Below are positions 27,303 through 38,679 of a stretch of 64,000 nucleotides of DNA, piece by piece. This DNA comes from Bacteroidia bacterium (GTDB lineage Bacteria > Bacteroidota > Bacteroidia > Chitinophagales > JAUHXS01), in NCBI GenBank assembly GCA_030426955.1, contig JAUHXS010000005.1:62001-126000 (forward strand). Direction: 5' to 3'. Within the stretch, counting starts at the first letter, position 1, and each line of letters opens with the position of its first letter. The position numbers were made by a program, and so were the translations under genes. The notes beneath the pieces are model-generated. The model saw only the letters and a list, made by a program, of their open reading frames with translations. It made no database searches and was not told the DNA's origin.

Positions 27303-30300
27303 ATGTTGAGATACATTTCCATACATATAATTACTTTTTTTCTAATATTTGACTTATCAGGAGCTACTGTCACATGGAAGGGAAGTGCTAATACTGTATG
27401 GAATAATAGTGCTAATTGGCTTGGTGGAGTTAATCCGATTGATGGAGATGATATTGTTATCCCATCAGGGTCTTCTAATTACCCGACAATTACAAATACT
27501 TCTCATAATGCTTTCGTGCCGAGGAATATTACCATACAAAGTGGCGGTAGTATTACTTTCAATCATCTATCAGGTAATATTTTTTTCTTCACAGGAAATT
27601 GGCAAAATGACGGAACATTTACCCATACAACAGGTATTATTGCGCCATCTGGTTCGGGGGCACAAACTATTGGAGGCAGTTCAGCTAATAACTTTGTAGA
27701 CCTTGCTCAAGCAGGAACAGGAACGACGACACTCACCGCAAATATCACAGTATCCAGTAGGTTTTTTGCTAGTATGGGTATTTTTAATACCTCTTCTTTT
27801 ACTATGACGGGAGCAGCAGAAATTAGAGGTTTAGGAGGAGAAATACGCTTTGGAAGCACTGGAGGAACGGTTCCTGGTCTTACAGGAAGGTACTCATACT
27901 CAACTGTAACCATCTTTGACTTTAATGCTAATGGTGATCAGGTTATAAGACCAGGGAAAGTATACTCAGCTATGATCATTTCAGGCACAGGGATAAAAAG
28001 GCTTCAAGGCAATGATACCTTAACCTATGGAATATATATTGCCGCAGGAGCGACACTTCAAGCACAACCAGATACTATTGTTCATCAAGGAAATATCTGG
28101 ATTGTCGATGGAACATTTACTCACAGTAATGGTACGCTAAGGTTTGAAGGTAGTCCAACGATAACAGGTAGTGCAACAACAAATTTTTATAATGTATATA
28201 TCGTTTCTAACCTTACAGGTGCTTCAGGAACGATGTATGTTAGTGGTAATTGGAATAATCAAGGTAGATTTTTTCACAACGATGGTACTATCGGCTTTAA
28301 TGGAACAACAACAATAAATACGGGAAATAAAACTACTTTTAAGCACGTTTCTATTACTGGAACTTTAAATGCCCCTTCCTCAGATACATTAGGTATTGCA
28401 GGAAACTTTGTACAAAGTGGTACTTTTAATCATTCGGATGGCGTTATTTTTTTTGATGGCAATACTACTATTAGTGGTGCTTCTCGAAGTACATTCAACA
28501 AAATTATTATTGACGACACCTTGACTGGATCATCTGGCTTTTTTGACATGAAAGGAGATTGGACAAATAATGGTACATATTTCCATAATAATGGAAGAGT
28601 TATTTTTAATGGCGTAAGCGAAATACTGGGTAGTAGCATAACAGACTTCTATAGAGTTGATATAGGAGAATTCATTACGTTTCCTGGAGTTGCTAAAAAT
28701 ACGTTAACCGCTCCTTCAGGAATTATGAGAGTAGCGCGTCATTGGAGAAGGTATCATGCCAATAACGTTTTTGTTCATAACAATGGAAAAGTTATTTTTA
28801 ATGGTGGCTCAGGAGTAAATCAGAATATTGCAGGCAATATAGCCACTACCTTTTCAAGAGTACAGTTGGATTCTCCAAGCACTATAACAATGGTTCGGGA
28901 TGTTGTAATCGAGGACAGCTTGATCTTAAATGATGGTATTTGGGATGAAAATGGAAGTTCCTTAAGTGGCGCTGGGTATTTAGATATGAATAATTCATCC
29001 GAACTACATTTAGCAGAACTAGCAACTGTTCCAGCATTGAATGTAACGGTCGCCTCTTTCGAAAGCACCACCTCGGTTAGAATGTATGGTGGTGGTGACC
29101 AGACACTGGCAGTAGGTAGATACGGCGACCTTATCATAGATGGTAACAGCACAACTACTCTTGAAAACAATACGACCTGTCAAAACTTTACTATTGATGA
29201 TGCCACTGCTACTTTTGATGTATCTGCTAGTAATCATACTTTTTTTGTTTATAAGAACTGGACGAACAATGGCACTTTTGTTCCAAGAAATGGTATTGTG
29301 AATATGTCAGGAGGGGCTGCTTATTCTATAGGAGGAACAGCTGCATCAACTTCTTTTTATGACCTTAATGTAGAATCAGGTACTGACGTGCAACTAAATC
29401 AATATATTACTGTAGCAAATGGTATAGTGATGTCTGATGGCACCTTGGATCTTTTAGAGGATACGATTGAATTAGCATCAGCAGCATCATTGAAAGGTGA
29501 ATCAAGCATAAATAGGGTAAAAGCGACAGATGGTATGGGTGGAGAGGGCCAAGGTAATGGAGCAATATTTATAATACTAGATATTGGGGCTCCAACATCA
29601 CTGAATGTAGGGGAACTAGGTTGTATTTTAACAAGTGACACCAATATGGGATCCACGACAATTTATAGAAGTCATAAGGTGCAATCTGGAAGTGGAAGTT
29701 TTTCTGGTAACTCTTCTATATATAGAACGTATAGTATTCATCCAACAAAGAATACTAACTTGAATGCCGCTTTCAGGTTTTCATACTTTGACTCTGAGTT
29801 AAATGGACATTTAGAAAATGAATTAGAATTTTATAAATGGATTAATCTTGGAGCAGGATATTGGTATAATATGGGAACAACATCAAGAGATGGTGCTAGT
29901 AATTATGTCGAATTGACAGGTATTGAAAGCTTTTCTCCTTGGACACTAGCAAGCACAAGTACGCCATTACCTATAGAACTAGAGCATTTTACTGCTGTAA
30001 AAGATAATAGCCAAGTGAAAGTCAACTGGGCAACTTTAAGTGAAATAAACAACCACTACTTTACGGTTGAGAGGTCTCTTAATGCTATAGATTTTAATCC
30101 TATTGGTATGATTGAGTCGATAGGAGAAGGGTACAACTTGAATGAATATGAGTTTTATGATAGTTCTCCTCTAGAAGGAGAATCTTACTATCGATTAAAA
30201 CAGACTGATTTTGACGGGACTAGTACTTATTCTAAAGTTGCCATTATATCTTTTGATCATGTTCAAGAGGAGGTCTTTGTCATCACTAATAATCCTAATG

Positions 30301-30518
30301 CAGATCAAAATATTGAAATTTTAATTAGATCTGAGATAAAAAAAGGAGATCAAGTTTTAGTTTACGATGCCTTGGGCAGATTGGCTTTTTCAAATTCCTT
30401 AAAGATTAGTGATCAATATCTTAAGATAGATTTGTCTAAGCAATTTTATCCGGGCATTTATATTATTCTATACTCTTCTGATAGCATTCTAGAAAATAAG
30501 AAAGCTTTACTATATTAA
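27303..30518 (+). CDS. Large secreted beta-helix-like adhesin, T9SS type A
   Basis: 1071 aa. Signal peptide about 1-21 (ending SGA). Residues about 22-720 are dominated by repeats of about 55-65 residues in two alternating forms, with recurring words such as GNWNNQGRFFHNDGTI, FNGTTTI and LTGSSGFFDMKGDW. Together they predict a right-handed beta-helix, as in filamentous adhesins. A segment with ELEHFTAVKDNSQVKVNW and SYYRLKQTDFDG is a domain commonly found next to Por tails in this phylum. The final 85 residues resemble a type A sorting tail, but the canonical YPNP is replaced by TNNPNAD, so the tail is divergent. The start fits the promoter just upstream. Role: probable surface adhesion or structural protein. 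Confidence 0.85.
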   Translation: MLRYISIHIITFFLIFDLSGATVTWKGSANTVWNNSANWLGGVNPIDGDDIVIPSGSSNYPTITNTSHNAFVPRNITIQSGGSITFNHLSGNIFFFTGNWQNDGTFTHTTGIIAPSGSGAQTIGGSSANNFVDLAQAGTGTTTLTANITVSSRFFASMGIFNTSSFTMTGAAEIRGLGGEIRFGSTGGTVPGLTGRYSYSTVTIFDFNANGDQVIRPGKVYSAMIISGTGIKRLQGNDTLTYGIYIAAGATLQAQPDTIVHQGNIWIVDGTFTHSNGTLRFEGSPTITGSATTNFYNVYIVSNLTGASGTMYVSGNWNNQGRFFHNDGTIGFNGTTTINTGNKTTFKHVSITGTLNAPSSDTLGIAGNFVQSGTFNHSDGVIFFDGNTTISGASRSTFNKIIIDDTLTGSSGFFDMKGDWTNNGTYFHNNGRVIFNGVSEILGSSITDFYRVDIGEFITFPGVAKNTLTAPSGIMRVARHWRRYHANNVFVHNNGKVIFNGGSGVNQNIAGNIATTFSRVQLDSPSTITMVRDVVIEDSLILNDGIWDENGSSLSGAGYLDMNNSSELHLAELATVPALNVTVASFESTTSVRMYGGGDQTLAVGRYGDLIIDGNSTTTLENNTTCQNFTIDDATATFDVSASNHTFFVYKNWTNNGTFVPRNGIVNMSGGAAYSIGGTAASTSFYDLNVESGTDVQLNQYITVANGIVMSDGTLDLLEDTIELASAASLKGESSINRVKATDGMGGEGQGNGAIFIILDIGAPTSLNVGELGCILTSDTNMGSTTIYRSHKVQSGSGSFSGNSSIYRTYSIHPTKNTNLNAAFRFSYFDSELNGHLENELEFYKWINLGAGYWYNMGTTSRDGASNYVELTGIESFSPWTLASTSTPLPIELEHFTAVKDNSQVKVNWATLSEINNHYFTVERSLNAIDFNPIGMIESIGEGYNLNEYEFYDSSPLEGESYYRLKQTDFDGTSTYSKVAIISFDHVQEEVFVITNNPNADQNIEILIRSEIKKGDQVLVYDALGRLAFSNSLKISDQYLKIDLSKQFYPGIYIILYSSDSILENKKALLY

Positions 30519-30597
30519 AATACTTGTTTAGTACAGGCAATTTTGTCTTTACCGGAATAAGTCCAATTAGATGCATTTACGATTGTTTTATTCTTTT

Positions 30598-30605
30598 TAC
30601 ATTTG
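30598..30605 (+). promoter_or_regulatory. fumC: -7 promoter box (TACATTTG) of fumC
   Basis: Exact TAnnTTTG match, 26 nt before the ATG at 30632. Confidence 0.5.
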
Positions 30606-30631
30606 TAAGTACATTTTAAACATCAAGCATT

Positions 30632-32020
30632 ATGTCAACAAGAATAGAAAAAGATAGTATAGGATCAATAGAAGTGCCTGCAGATAAATATTGGGCAGCA
30701 CAGACTCAAAGATCAATGCAGAACTTTAAAATTGGTGAGCAAAAAATGCCAAGGGAGATCATTCATGCATTTGCTGTTTTAAAGAAAGCCGCTGCTATGA
30801 CTAATGCCAGTTGTGGTGTATTAGATGCTTCCAAATCAGATTTGATTGGCAAGGTTTGTGATGAAATTATTAATGATCAATTATCAGATCAGTTTCCATT
30901 AGTTGTTTGGCAAACAGGTTCAGGAACGCAAAGTAATATGAATGTTAACGAAGTTATTGCTAATAGAGGACATATTATTAATGGTGGTTCATTAACGGAT
31001 GAACCAAAAACTTTGCACCCTAATGATGACGTTAACAAATCTCAATCTTCTAATGACACCTTCCCAACAGCTATGCATATTGCTTGCTACAAACTAATCG
31101 TTGAAAATACAATTCCAAAAGTTAAAATACTCAGAGAAACGCTTGCTAAAAAATCGAAAGAATTTGATGATGTAGTAAAGATTGGTCGAACGCACTTTAT
31201 GGATGCTACGCCGCTAACACTGGGGCAAGAGCTTTCTGGTTATGTTTCACAATTGGATCACGGTTTGAAAACAATTGATAATGCATTAGACCACCTTTCT
31301 GAGTTAGCCTTAGGTGGTACAGCCGTTGGAACAGGCATTAACACGCCAGTAGGATATGCTGAAAAGGTGGCTGAAAACATTAAAAACCTGACTGGACTTC
31401 CTTTTAGGTCTGCTGAAAACAAGTTTGAAGCTTTAGCTGCTCATGATGCTATCGTTGAAATGTCAGGAGCTCTTAAAACGTTAGCTGTCAGTTTAATGAA
31501 AATTGGAAATGATATCAGAATGTTAGCCTCTGGGCCAAGAAGCGGTATTGGCGAATTGATCATTCCCGCCAATGAACCAGGCTCTTCTATTATGCCTGGG
31601 AAAGTAAATCCAACGCAATGTGAAGCATTGACAATGGTTTGTGCTCAGGTAATCGGAAATGATGTTGCAATTAGTACTGGCGGTATGACTGGACACTTTG
31701 AATTAAATGTCTTTAAGCCAATGATGGCATATAACCTTTTGACATCTGCTAGATTATTAGGAGATGCCAGTCAGTCTTTTAATGATAATTGTGCAGTAGG
31801 ATTAGAACCAAATCACCTAGAAATAAAAAACAAGCTAGATAATTCTTTGATGCTCGTAACTGCGCTTAACACGCACATCGGTTATGACAAAGCAGCACAA
31901 ATTGCTAAAAAAGCACATAAAGAAAACACTACCTTAAAAGAAGCCGCATTGGCACTTGGCTTTTTAAACGAAGCCGAATACGACGAATGGGTTGACCCGA
32001 AGAAAATGATCGGTAGGTAA
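30632..32020 (+). CDS. fumC: Class II fumarate hydratase
   Basis: 462 aa, normal length for the iron-independent tetrameric fumarase of the TCA cycle (fumarate to malate). Family signature [11 protein letters not shown] near residue 315; active-site regions [10 protein letters not shown] near 97, [10 protein letters not shown] near 138 and [10 protein letters not shown] near 187. The protein is complete and unremarkable. It has a clear -7 box upstream and a 252-nt gap to the next gene, so it is probably transcribed alone. In the gap after it I see only a short AGTACT inverted repeat (32036-32053) and nothing else recognisable. Confidence 0.97.
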   Translation: MSTRIEKDSIGSIEVPADKYWAAQTQRSMQNFKIGEQKMPREIIHAFAVLKKAAAMTNASCGVLDASKSDLIGKVCDEIINDQLSDQFPLVVWQTGSGTQSNMNVNEVIANRGHIINGGSLTDEPKTLHPNDDVNKSQSSNDTFPTAMHIACYKLIVENTIPKVKILRETLAKKSKEFDDVVKIGRTHFMDATPLTLGQELSGYVSQLDHGLKTIDNALDHLSELALGGTAVGTGINTPVGYAEKVAENIKNLTGLPFRSAENKFEALAAHDAIVEMSGALKTLAVSLMKIGNDIRMLASGPRSGIGELIIPANEPGSSIMPGKVNPTQCEALTMVCAQVIGNDVAISTGGMTGHFELNVFKPMMAYNLLTSARLLGDASQSFNDNCAVGLEPNHLEIKNKLDNSLMLVTALNTHIGYDKAAQIAKKAHKENTTLKEAALALGFLNEAEYDEWVDPKKMIGR

Positions 32021-32272
32021 GCTTTTTCGGTTAAGTACTACCAAAAGTACTCGTTATTCAAGCTATTGTAGTAATAATTCAAAGCAGAACGGGCAAATCT
32101 ACCTGCAAGTAAGCGTCTTCGGTTTATTAATAAATAATTACTCAACCGTTTGATTATTAAATAACTACGTCTTTGTTTTGCTCGGTTTAAACGTTGATTT
32201 TTAAAAAAAACTGTTATAATTAGTTTCTGTACAGATATTATATTGAGGTAACAACTTCATAAACTGCTGTAC

Positions 32273-35200
32273 ATGAAAAAAATATACCCTAAGGGTCTTG
32301 GCATTGCCATGCTCGGACTTTTCATAAATTTGGAAATATCCGCACATACTCCAACTTCAGGAGAAGTATATAAATACAAACAAAATCAAATAAGGTTTGA
32401 AGAAAATCAAGGTCAAGTTGCTGACTTGGCTGGAAACTATAGAGAAGATGTCTTATATATGGCATCTGCTCCAGGAATACAGATTGTTCTTTCATCAAAT
32501 GGGCTGAGTTATTATTTATTAAAAGATGAAAAGGATCCTGAGTTTGAAAGAAGAGAAAGCGGAGATGTTGTCAAGAGAAAACGACACAAAACAACATGGG
32601 CTCGATTTGATATGCTACTTGAAGGTGGAAGTATTCAAAAGAATAACATTATTTCAGAAAGTCCCTTTTCAGATACTAAAAACTATTATTTAGAGCATTG
32701 CCCTCAAGGCATAATGAATGTTAAGGGATATCAAAAGCTTTATATAAGTGACGTATATCCTAAAATTGATATGGCTATTTATGTTGATGCCTCTACTGGA
32801 ATCAAATATGATTTTATTTTAAACCCAGGTGCAAATGCTAATAATATTCGATTATTATATGAAGGTGCAGGAATCGTTAGTAATACGGATAGCAAAATTG
32901 CTATAAAAACACCCCTAGGAACTTTAGAGGAAGGAAATCTTTATGTATATAATAAAGTTTCACAAGACCCTATTGAAGCAAGCTATGAGTTGGCGGAGTT
33001 GGATGTAAAACATCACAAAGCTTTTGAACTTGGAGCCAATGAAAAAAATAGTTATTTGGTAACCTTTAACCTTGGAAGCATTGACCCATTGGAAACGATT
33101 GTAATTGACCCCCCACTTACTTGGGGAACTCTAATTACTGGCAGCGGGCAGTTTACTGGAATTGGCGAAGTGGCAATTGAAGAAGAAGATGGAGATGCCT
33201 TTGTAGTAGGCTATATTCATACTGCTGGATTAGTTGCTTTAAGAGATGCTGGCACTTATTATGACGATACTTATAATAGCCCTCATGATGCCTACATTTT
33301 GAAATTTGATAAAGACGGCGTATTACTATGGGGAACCTATTATGGTGCTTCTGATTTTGAATGGGGAAGTGCTGTATCACTTGATAAGTCAGGTAATGTG
33401 TACTTTATCGGAGATGCTTGGGGAAATGGTTTGCCATTAGTAGATAATGGGACTTATTTTGACAACTCAGTTAGTGGCTTAAGTGATATATTCATATCAA
33501 AATTTAGTAATGATGGCGAATTGCTATGGGCAACATTTTACGGTGGTGCTGGCGAAGAGTATGCTAAGTCTATAGCCGTTAATGATGATTATGAAGTATT
33601 AATAACTGGGACAACAACATCAGGAGATTTTCCTGTACAGAGTGCAGGAGCATTTTGCGATAGTATTTTGGGTGGAGGCCGAGATGCCTATATCTTAAAA
33701 TTTGACTCAGCAGGGAATAGGTTATGGGGAACCCTAATTGGTGGCAATGGGTGGGAGCGAGGTTATTCTATAACCTTTGACAAGAACTCTAATATAATTA
33801 CCACAGGTACAACAGGATCATCAGATTTTCCAACCTTTGACAATGGCACTTACTATGATAATACATTTGGAGGAATTCGAGATGCTTATATTTTAAAATT
33901 TGCCTCAGACAATGTTCCTTTGTGGGGTTCCTATATAGGAGGAACGGGCAGAGACTGGGGTGCATCAGTAGATGTGGATACCAATAACAATATTTTCCTG
34001 ATGGGTTTTGCCGCAAGTGATGATATGCCTTTAGTTGATGCAGGGACCTACTACGATGATAAATTAGAAAAAGATACTTTAAAGTTTGGCTCTTTCGTAT
34101 GGCCTCAAAAATATTCAGATGTATTCTTAGCTAAATTTGATGAGGATGGAAATCAAGAATGGGGAACGCTTTTTGGCGGTAAGGGTTTTGATGGCTGGGA
34201 TGTTATTTTGGGTGGTACGGTTGATGGTGGGTATACTGCTTTAGATAAATGTGGCAATTTATATATCACCTTCAATATTGAAAGCGATGAAGACTCAGAT
34301 ATGGTTGTTCTTGATGAGGGCAATGGATCTTATTTCAATCCCGTTAATAGTGGAGGGTCTTGGGAGATATACCTAGCCAAGTTTTCTAATCAAGGAGACT
34401 TATTGTGGGGAACATACTTTGGAGGGTCCAATAATGATGCTAAAGAAGCCATTAATATAAGCCCTCATGATAATAGCTTATGGATGGTTGGAGAGTGGAT
34501 TGGATATAATGCTGTTGACATATATAGCGCTCCTATCTTAAACTCTGGTGAATATGCCTTTTTTGATGATCAACCATCAGGAGGAAGTGACAATGGGTTT
34601 GTTGTAAAGCTATCTCAGCCATACATAGAAGGCTCTAATTTCAATTATTCAGATAAGATTTTTTGTCAAGGAGACTCTAGTGTCATTCCTGAAATAACTG
34701 GGACTCCTGATGGGCGATTTACTATAGAGAAAATAGGTGGTTATGGAGTCTATGTTTCATATATTGATTCCGCTACGGGAGAGATCAATATATCTGGTCT
34801 AGACACAGGCACTTATGTCGTTACTTATTTTACAGAGTACCCTTGCCCAGAAGATTCCTCTATTGAAATCAAGGTAATAGAAAAACCAGAAATTTCAATA
34901 CAGTCACAAGATCCTTACTGTGAGGGGGATACGACAATTAACTTGACAGCAAATGTAGAAGGAGGAGTATGGTACGGTAGTGCCATTCAAGATTCTATAT
35001 CGGGGAGGCTCTTAACAGATAGCTCAACGATAGGGGAAAATAGTGTTATGTATATATTAGATTTAGGAGCCTGTAGGATTAAAGACTCAACAGATATTAC
35101 AGTTGCAGAAAGCCCTAAAGTAGAAACAGAGGTTTATAGTATTTGTCCTGGAGAAATAAACATATCAGTAGTTGGAGGTATAGCACCGTATTCGTTTGAG

Positions 35201-35605
35201 TGGAGTAACGAAGAAACTACGGAAGATATTTCAGGATTATATCAAGAGGGAGAGTATACTGTTTTAGTTACGGATGGTAATGGTTGCAATTTTGAGAGCA
35301 AGTCAGAACTTATCTACACACAACCTTGTCCTTTTGCCATTTTTGTTCCTAATGCGATTTCTCCAGATGGAGATGGGAAAAACGATCTTTTAAAGATAAA
35401 TGGATACGGCTTAAATAACTTTCTATTTTCATTATACAATGTATATGGAAAACTGATTTTTCAGACGGACGATTTATCTAAAGGTTGGAATGCTAGTATT
35501 AATGGAAAAGAAATTTCCTCATCTATGCTGGCCTATACGCTACAAGCCGAGTTTTTAGATGGTTCTTCCATAGAGCAAAGCGGCAATATTACTGTATTGA
35601 GGTAG
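32273..35605 (+). CDS. Secreted SBBP-repeat propeller protein with DUF7948-like domain, T9SS type B
   Basis: 1110 aa. Signal peptide about 1-23. Residues about 35-285 match the domain that often precedes SBBP repeats (RFEENQGQV and the VIDPPLTWGT junction). Seven units with a W-G-T-x-x-G-G core follow (LWGTYYGAS, LWATFYGGA, LWGTLIGGN, LWGSYIGGT and so on; about residues 285-780), a predicted beta-propeller. Three Ig-like segments (about 790-1020) lead to a type B sorting domain (FVPNAISPDGDGKND, then LYNVYGKLIF). The 252-nt upstream gap holds no obvious promoter box. Ligand unknown. Together with 8793, 16368 and 40380 it is part of a set of four propeller cargo proteins. Confidence 0.88.
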   Translation: MKKIYPKGLGIAMLGLFINLEISAHTPTSGEVYKYKQNQIRFEENQGQVADLAGNYREDVLYMASAPGIQIVLSSNGLSYYLLKDEKDPEFERRESGDVVKRKRHKTTWARFDMLLEGGSIQKNNIISESPFSDTKNYYLEHCPQGIMNVKGYQKLYISDVYPKIDMAIYVDASTGIKYDFILNPGANANNIRLLYEGAGIVSNTDSKIAIKTPLGTLEEGNLYVYNKVSQDPIEASYELAELDVKHHKAFELGANEKNSYLVTFNLGSIDPLETIVIDPPLTWGTLITGSGQFTGIGEVAIEEEDGDAFVVGYIHTAGLVALRDAGTYYDDTYNSPHDAYILKFDKDGVLLWGTYYGASDFEWGSAVSLDKSGNVYFIGDAWGNGLPLVDNGTYFDNSVSGLSDIFISKFSNDGELLWATFYGGAGEEYAKSIAVNDDYEVLITGTTTSGDFPVQSAGAFCDSILGGGRDAYILKFDSAGNRLWGTLIGGNGWERGYSITFDKNSNIITTGTTGSSDFPTFDNGTYYDNTFGGIRDAYILKFASDNVPLWGSYIGGTGRDWGASVDVDTNNNIFLMGFAASDDMPLVDAGTYYDDKLEKDTLKFGSFVWPQKYSDVFLAKFDEDGNQEWGTLFGGKGFDGWDVILGGTVDGGYTALDKCGNLYITFNIESDEDSDMVVLDEGNGSYFNPVNSGGSWEIYLAKFSNQGDLLWGTYFGGSNNDAKEAINISPHDNSLWMVGEWIGYNAVDIYSAPILNSGEYAFFDDQPSGGSDNGFVVKLSQPYIEGSNFNYSDKIFCQGDSSVIPEITGTPDGRFTIEKIGGYGVYVSYIDSATGEINISGLDTGTYVVTYFTEYPCPEDSSIEIKVIEKPEISIQSQDPYCEGDTTINLTANVEGGVWYGSAIQDSISGRLLTDSSTIGENSVMYILDLGACRIKDSTDITVAESPKVETEVYSICPGEINISVVGGIAPYSFEWSNEETTEDISGLYQEGEYTVLVTDGNGCNFESKSELIYTQPCPFAIFVPNAISPDGDGKNDLLKINGYGLNNFLFSLYNVYGKLIFQTDDLSKGWNASINGKEISSSMLAYTLQAEFLDGSSIEQSGNITVLR

Positions 35606-35762
35606 CTTCGACATTATAAAATAGATATCGCATATAGTTGATAATCTTTGCTTTGAGGTCAATAAACACCACTTTCTAGATGTTATTGCTTTTAAAAAAT
35701 GTATGGAATAAGACAAAGCAACGTGTTAGTTTTCAAATTTAAACAACATTCATAACAAGGGC

Positions 35763-38672
35763 ATGAAGACGTTAAGCACACTCTTTTATATTTTCTTTCT
35801 TTGGATTAGTATTGTATGTGGTCAAGAGATTTGCAACAATGGTATTGATGATGATGGAGATGGACTAGTCGACTGCTATGACAATGAATGTGGAGATAGT
35901 GTCGTATGTGAAGGCTTTTTTGTGAGCACACATATTGTAGATACCGTTTGTTCTGCTCCAATTAATGTTTCATCGGTAGAGATGGAGCGTATGTGGCAAA
36001 CCAATACTGCCCTTCAGGCTTGGCAAGTAAGTTCTTTCTTTGCCGCAGATATTGATAAGGACAGCATTGTTGAGGTCGTTGCAGTAGGTACCAATCAAAT
36101 AAAGCTTATCAATGGAGTCACAGGGGCAGAAGAACAAACCATTAATCCACCGTCTGGATTCTCTTTTGTAGGAGGCTCAGATGGAATAGCTATTGGCGAT
36201 GTTGATAAAGATGGTTTTGGGGAGATATTAATAGTAGGTAACAATAATAGGATTCTTTGCATGAATCACGATGGGACGTTAGAGTGGAACAGTGTATCCC
36301 TTCCTACCAATGTAGGCTCTATTAGTATTGCTGATTTCAATCAAGATGATACTGCAGAATGTTTTGTCGCTGGATATATATTAAATGCCTTTAATGGAGA
36401 TCTCATAGTCAGCTACAATGGCTCCCATAATGGCTTCAGTGCTCCAGTAGCAGCAGATGTACTGCCATCATCTTTTTGTGTTGATTGTGAAGGGCTAGAG
36501 ATTGTAGGGCCAAGAGCAGTATTATCTGTAGATATAGACAATGCATCTGTTACGTTGAGGTCAACACCTAAGTTTACCATTGCAGGTACTTCAGGTACGG
36601 TAAGTGTTGCAGATGTTGATGCAGATGGAAATTTAGATATTGCTGTTAATACAGGTATTTTTGGCGGATTTGGAGGAGGAGCGGAGATTTTTGTATGGAA
36701 TCCAATAGATAGTGGTTTAATAGGAACAATATTTCCCTACTCAACACTTGCGAATGGAACTGGAAGCAGACTAACGGTAGGTAACTTAGATGGAGACCCT
36801 GAGTTGGAATTGGGTACTTCAGGGTCTAGCTTCTACATTGCAATAGACTATGACCCCATTAATGACACACTGGTTGAACTTTGGAGAACACCAGTTAGTG
36901 ATGCATCTTCGCATCATACTGGAAGTACCATGTTTGACCTGAATTGCGATGGATCACTAGAAATCATTTACAGAGACGAAGTTTTTTTACATGTTCTAGA
37001 TGGAGCAACTGGAATAAAAAGAGGCTCTTCACCATGCGAGTCTGGAACAGGAGCGGAGTATCCAACCATAGTTGACTTAAATGGAGATGGACAAGCAAAT
37101 ATATTATGTGGATGTAATACAGGGGGTAGTTTAATAGCGCCAGGAAGAGTAGTTGCATTTAAAAGTAGTGGTGATGCTTGGGTGCCAACTAGGAAAGTAT
37201 GGAATCAGGGAGCATACTCGGCTGTAAATATTAATGATGATTTGAGTATTCCTCGCCAACAACAATATCAAGCCCATCCAAGCCTTCCACAATTAAATGC
37301 TTTTCTAAATCAACCATCATTATTAGATAAGTTTGGTAATCCCTTATGTATTCAACAAGCTCCAAATCTAGCTATAGATACACTTTATCTTTTTTGTGAT
37401 ACAAGCACCAATACAGCTAGTCTTAATATAGATATATGCAATATTAGTAAAATTGATTTTTCAGATACCTTATTTATTGCCATGTACGATAGCAACCCTA
37501 ATCTAGGAGGCACATTGGTTCTAGACACATTTGCTAAGCTGTCTATATTTCAAGGTGCTTGCCAAAGCGTAACGTTTCCTCTTATAGGCAACTATAATTT
37601 ATTTGTTGTGTTAAATGATGACGGATCTGATCCAATGAACGCACCTACACTACCAAAAGCAGAATGTGTGATTAATAATGTGGACAGTATGTTGTATAGC
37701 TCTATCAGCATCACTTTAACTGATTTTATAATAGAAGACTATTACTGTTTTGATGCGCCATATGATACATTGCAAGCAATACCAAAAGGAGGTGTGTTTT
37801 CTGGTCCAGGCTTAATAGCCGACAGCATCTTAGATATCAGTTTGCTCAATATAGGAGAAACTTATACTATGCAATATACTTATGAAAACAGCATTGGTTG
37901 TACCTATATGTTAGAGGATTCCTTTATTATTGGACCTATTATTGCCGTATCTAATGATACTTCAATTTGCTCTGGGAGCGTTATGCTGAATGTTACAGGC
38001 AATGCGTCAACAGCTAACTGGAGACCTTCTTCGGGGCTTGATAGAGATACTGGACTAAATGTAATTGCCACCCCAGATATCAACATGACTTATTACGTAG
38101 AAGCTATAGATAGTCATGGTTGTGCTATTCAAGATAGTATTGCTATCAACATAATAGACTCTTTGTTCCTTGATTTAGGAGATACCAGTTTAATAAAAGG
38201 AAAATGCATTGAGCTTGCAGACCAACCAACCCCTTCTCAAATTACAAGTTGGCAGAGTATCATAAGTGCATTGAACGATTCTTTAATAGAAACAAGCTAT
38301 TGCCCAGAAACGGATGATATAATATCTTTTTTTGCCAATGATTCTAATATGTGTTCCTACTATGGCAGACTTGGAATACTAGTTATCGATCCTAAGACCC
38401 CTGTCTTTCCTAAGGCATTTTCGCCCAATGGTGATGGACTTAACAGTACATTTACAGGCATCAATATTGAAAGTATTACAAACGTTGATTTTTTTAGAAT
38501 ATGGGATAGATGGGGCAATCTTGTTTTTGAGTCGTCTGACATTAGTATCGGATGGGATGGCACTTCTCAAGGTAAATCTAATGAAATGGGGATATATTAC
38601 TGGGAAATTGCTTATACCAATATTCTAAGTGAAGAAATGGAAGACAAAGGTGTTGTAGCCCTGATACGCTAG
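35763..38672 (+). CDS. Secreted FG-GAP/VCBS repeat protein, T9SS type B
   Basis: 969 aa. Signal peptide about 1-20 (ending VCG). The acidic Cys-bounded motif NGIDDDGDG is at residues 24-43, as in the paralogue at 4834. FG-GAP-like loops: ADIDKDSIVE, GDVDKDGFGE, ADFNQDDTAE, ADVDADGNLD and VDLNGDGQAN. The conserved end of the propeller, with VWNQ and NINDDLSIP, is near residue 480. Ig-like modules follow, with KGGVFSGPGL in the first, and then a type B C-terminal domain (VFPKAFSPNGDGLN, IWDRWGNLVF, WDGTSQG). It ends 7 nt from the convergent TPR-like gene at 38680, which belongs to the same family as the neighbours of the other two FG-GAP proteins. Confidence 0.9.
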   Translation: MKTLSTLFYIFFLWISIVCGQEICNNGIDDDGDGLVDCYDNECGDSVVCEGFFVSTHIVDTVCSAPINVSSVEMERMWQTNTALQAWQVSSFFAADIDKDSIVEVVAVGTNQIKLINGVTGAEEQTINPPSGFSFVGGSDGIAIGDVDKDGFGEILIVGNNNRILCMNHDGTLEWNSVSLPTNVGSISIADFNQDDTAECFVAGYILNAFNGDLIVSYNGSHNGFSAPVAADVLPSSFCVDCEGLEIVGPRAVLSVDIDNASVTLRSTPKFTIAGTSGTVSVADVDADGNLDIAVNTGIFGGFGGGAEIFVWNPIDSGLIGTIFPYSTLANGTGSRLTVGNLDGDPELELGTSGSSFYIAIDYDPINDTLVELWRTPVSDASSHHTGSTMFDLNCDGSLEIIYRDEVFLHVLDGATGIKRGSSPCESGTGAEYPTIVDLNGDGQANILCGCNTGGSLIAPGRVVAFKSSGDAWVPTRKVWNQGAYSAVNINDDLSIPRQQQYQAHPSLPQLNAFLNQPSLLDKFGNPLCIQQAPNLAIDTLYLFCDTSTNTASLNIDICNISKIDFSDTLFIAMYDSNPNLGGTLVLDTFAKLSIFQGACQSVTFPLIGNYNLFVVLNDDGSDPMNAPTLPKAECVINNVDSMLYSSISITLTDFIIEDYYCFDAPYDTLQAIPKGGVFSGPGLIADSILDISLLNIGETYTMQYTYENSIGCTYMLEDSFIIGPIIAVSNDTSICSGSVMLNVTGNASTANWRPSSGLDRDTGLNVIATPDINMTYYVEAIDSHGCAIQDSIAINIIDSLFLDLGDTSLIKGKCIELADQPTPSQITSWQSIISALNDSLIETSYCPETDDIISFFANDSNMCSYYGRLGILVIDPKTPVFPKAFSPNGDGLNSTFTGINIESITNVDFFRIWDRWGNLVFESSDISIGWDGTSQGKSNEMGIYYWEIAYTNILSEEMEDKGVVALIR

Positions 38673-38679
38673 CTGAAAT

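Noticed and set aside
32036-32053. AGTACT...AGTACT inverted repeat after fumC as terminator
   Set aside because: Six-base stem without a T-run; too weak to support.
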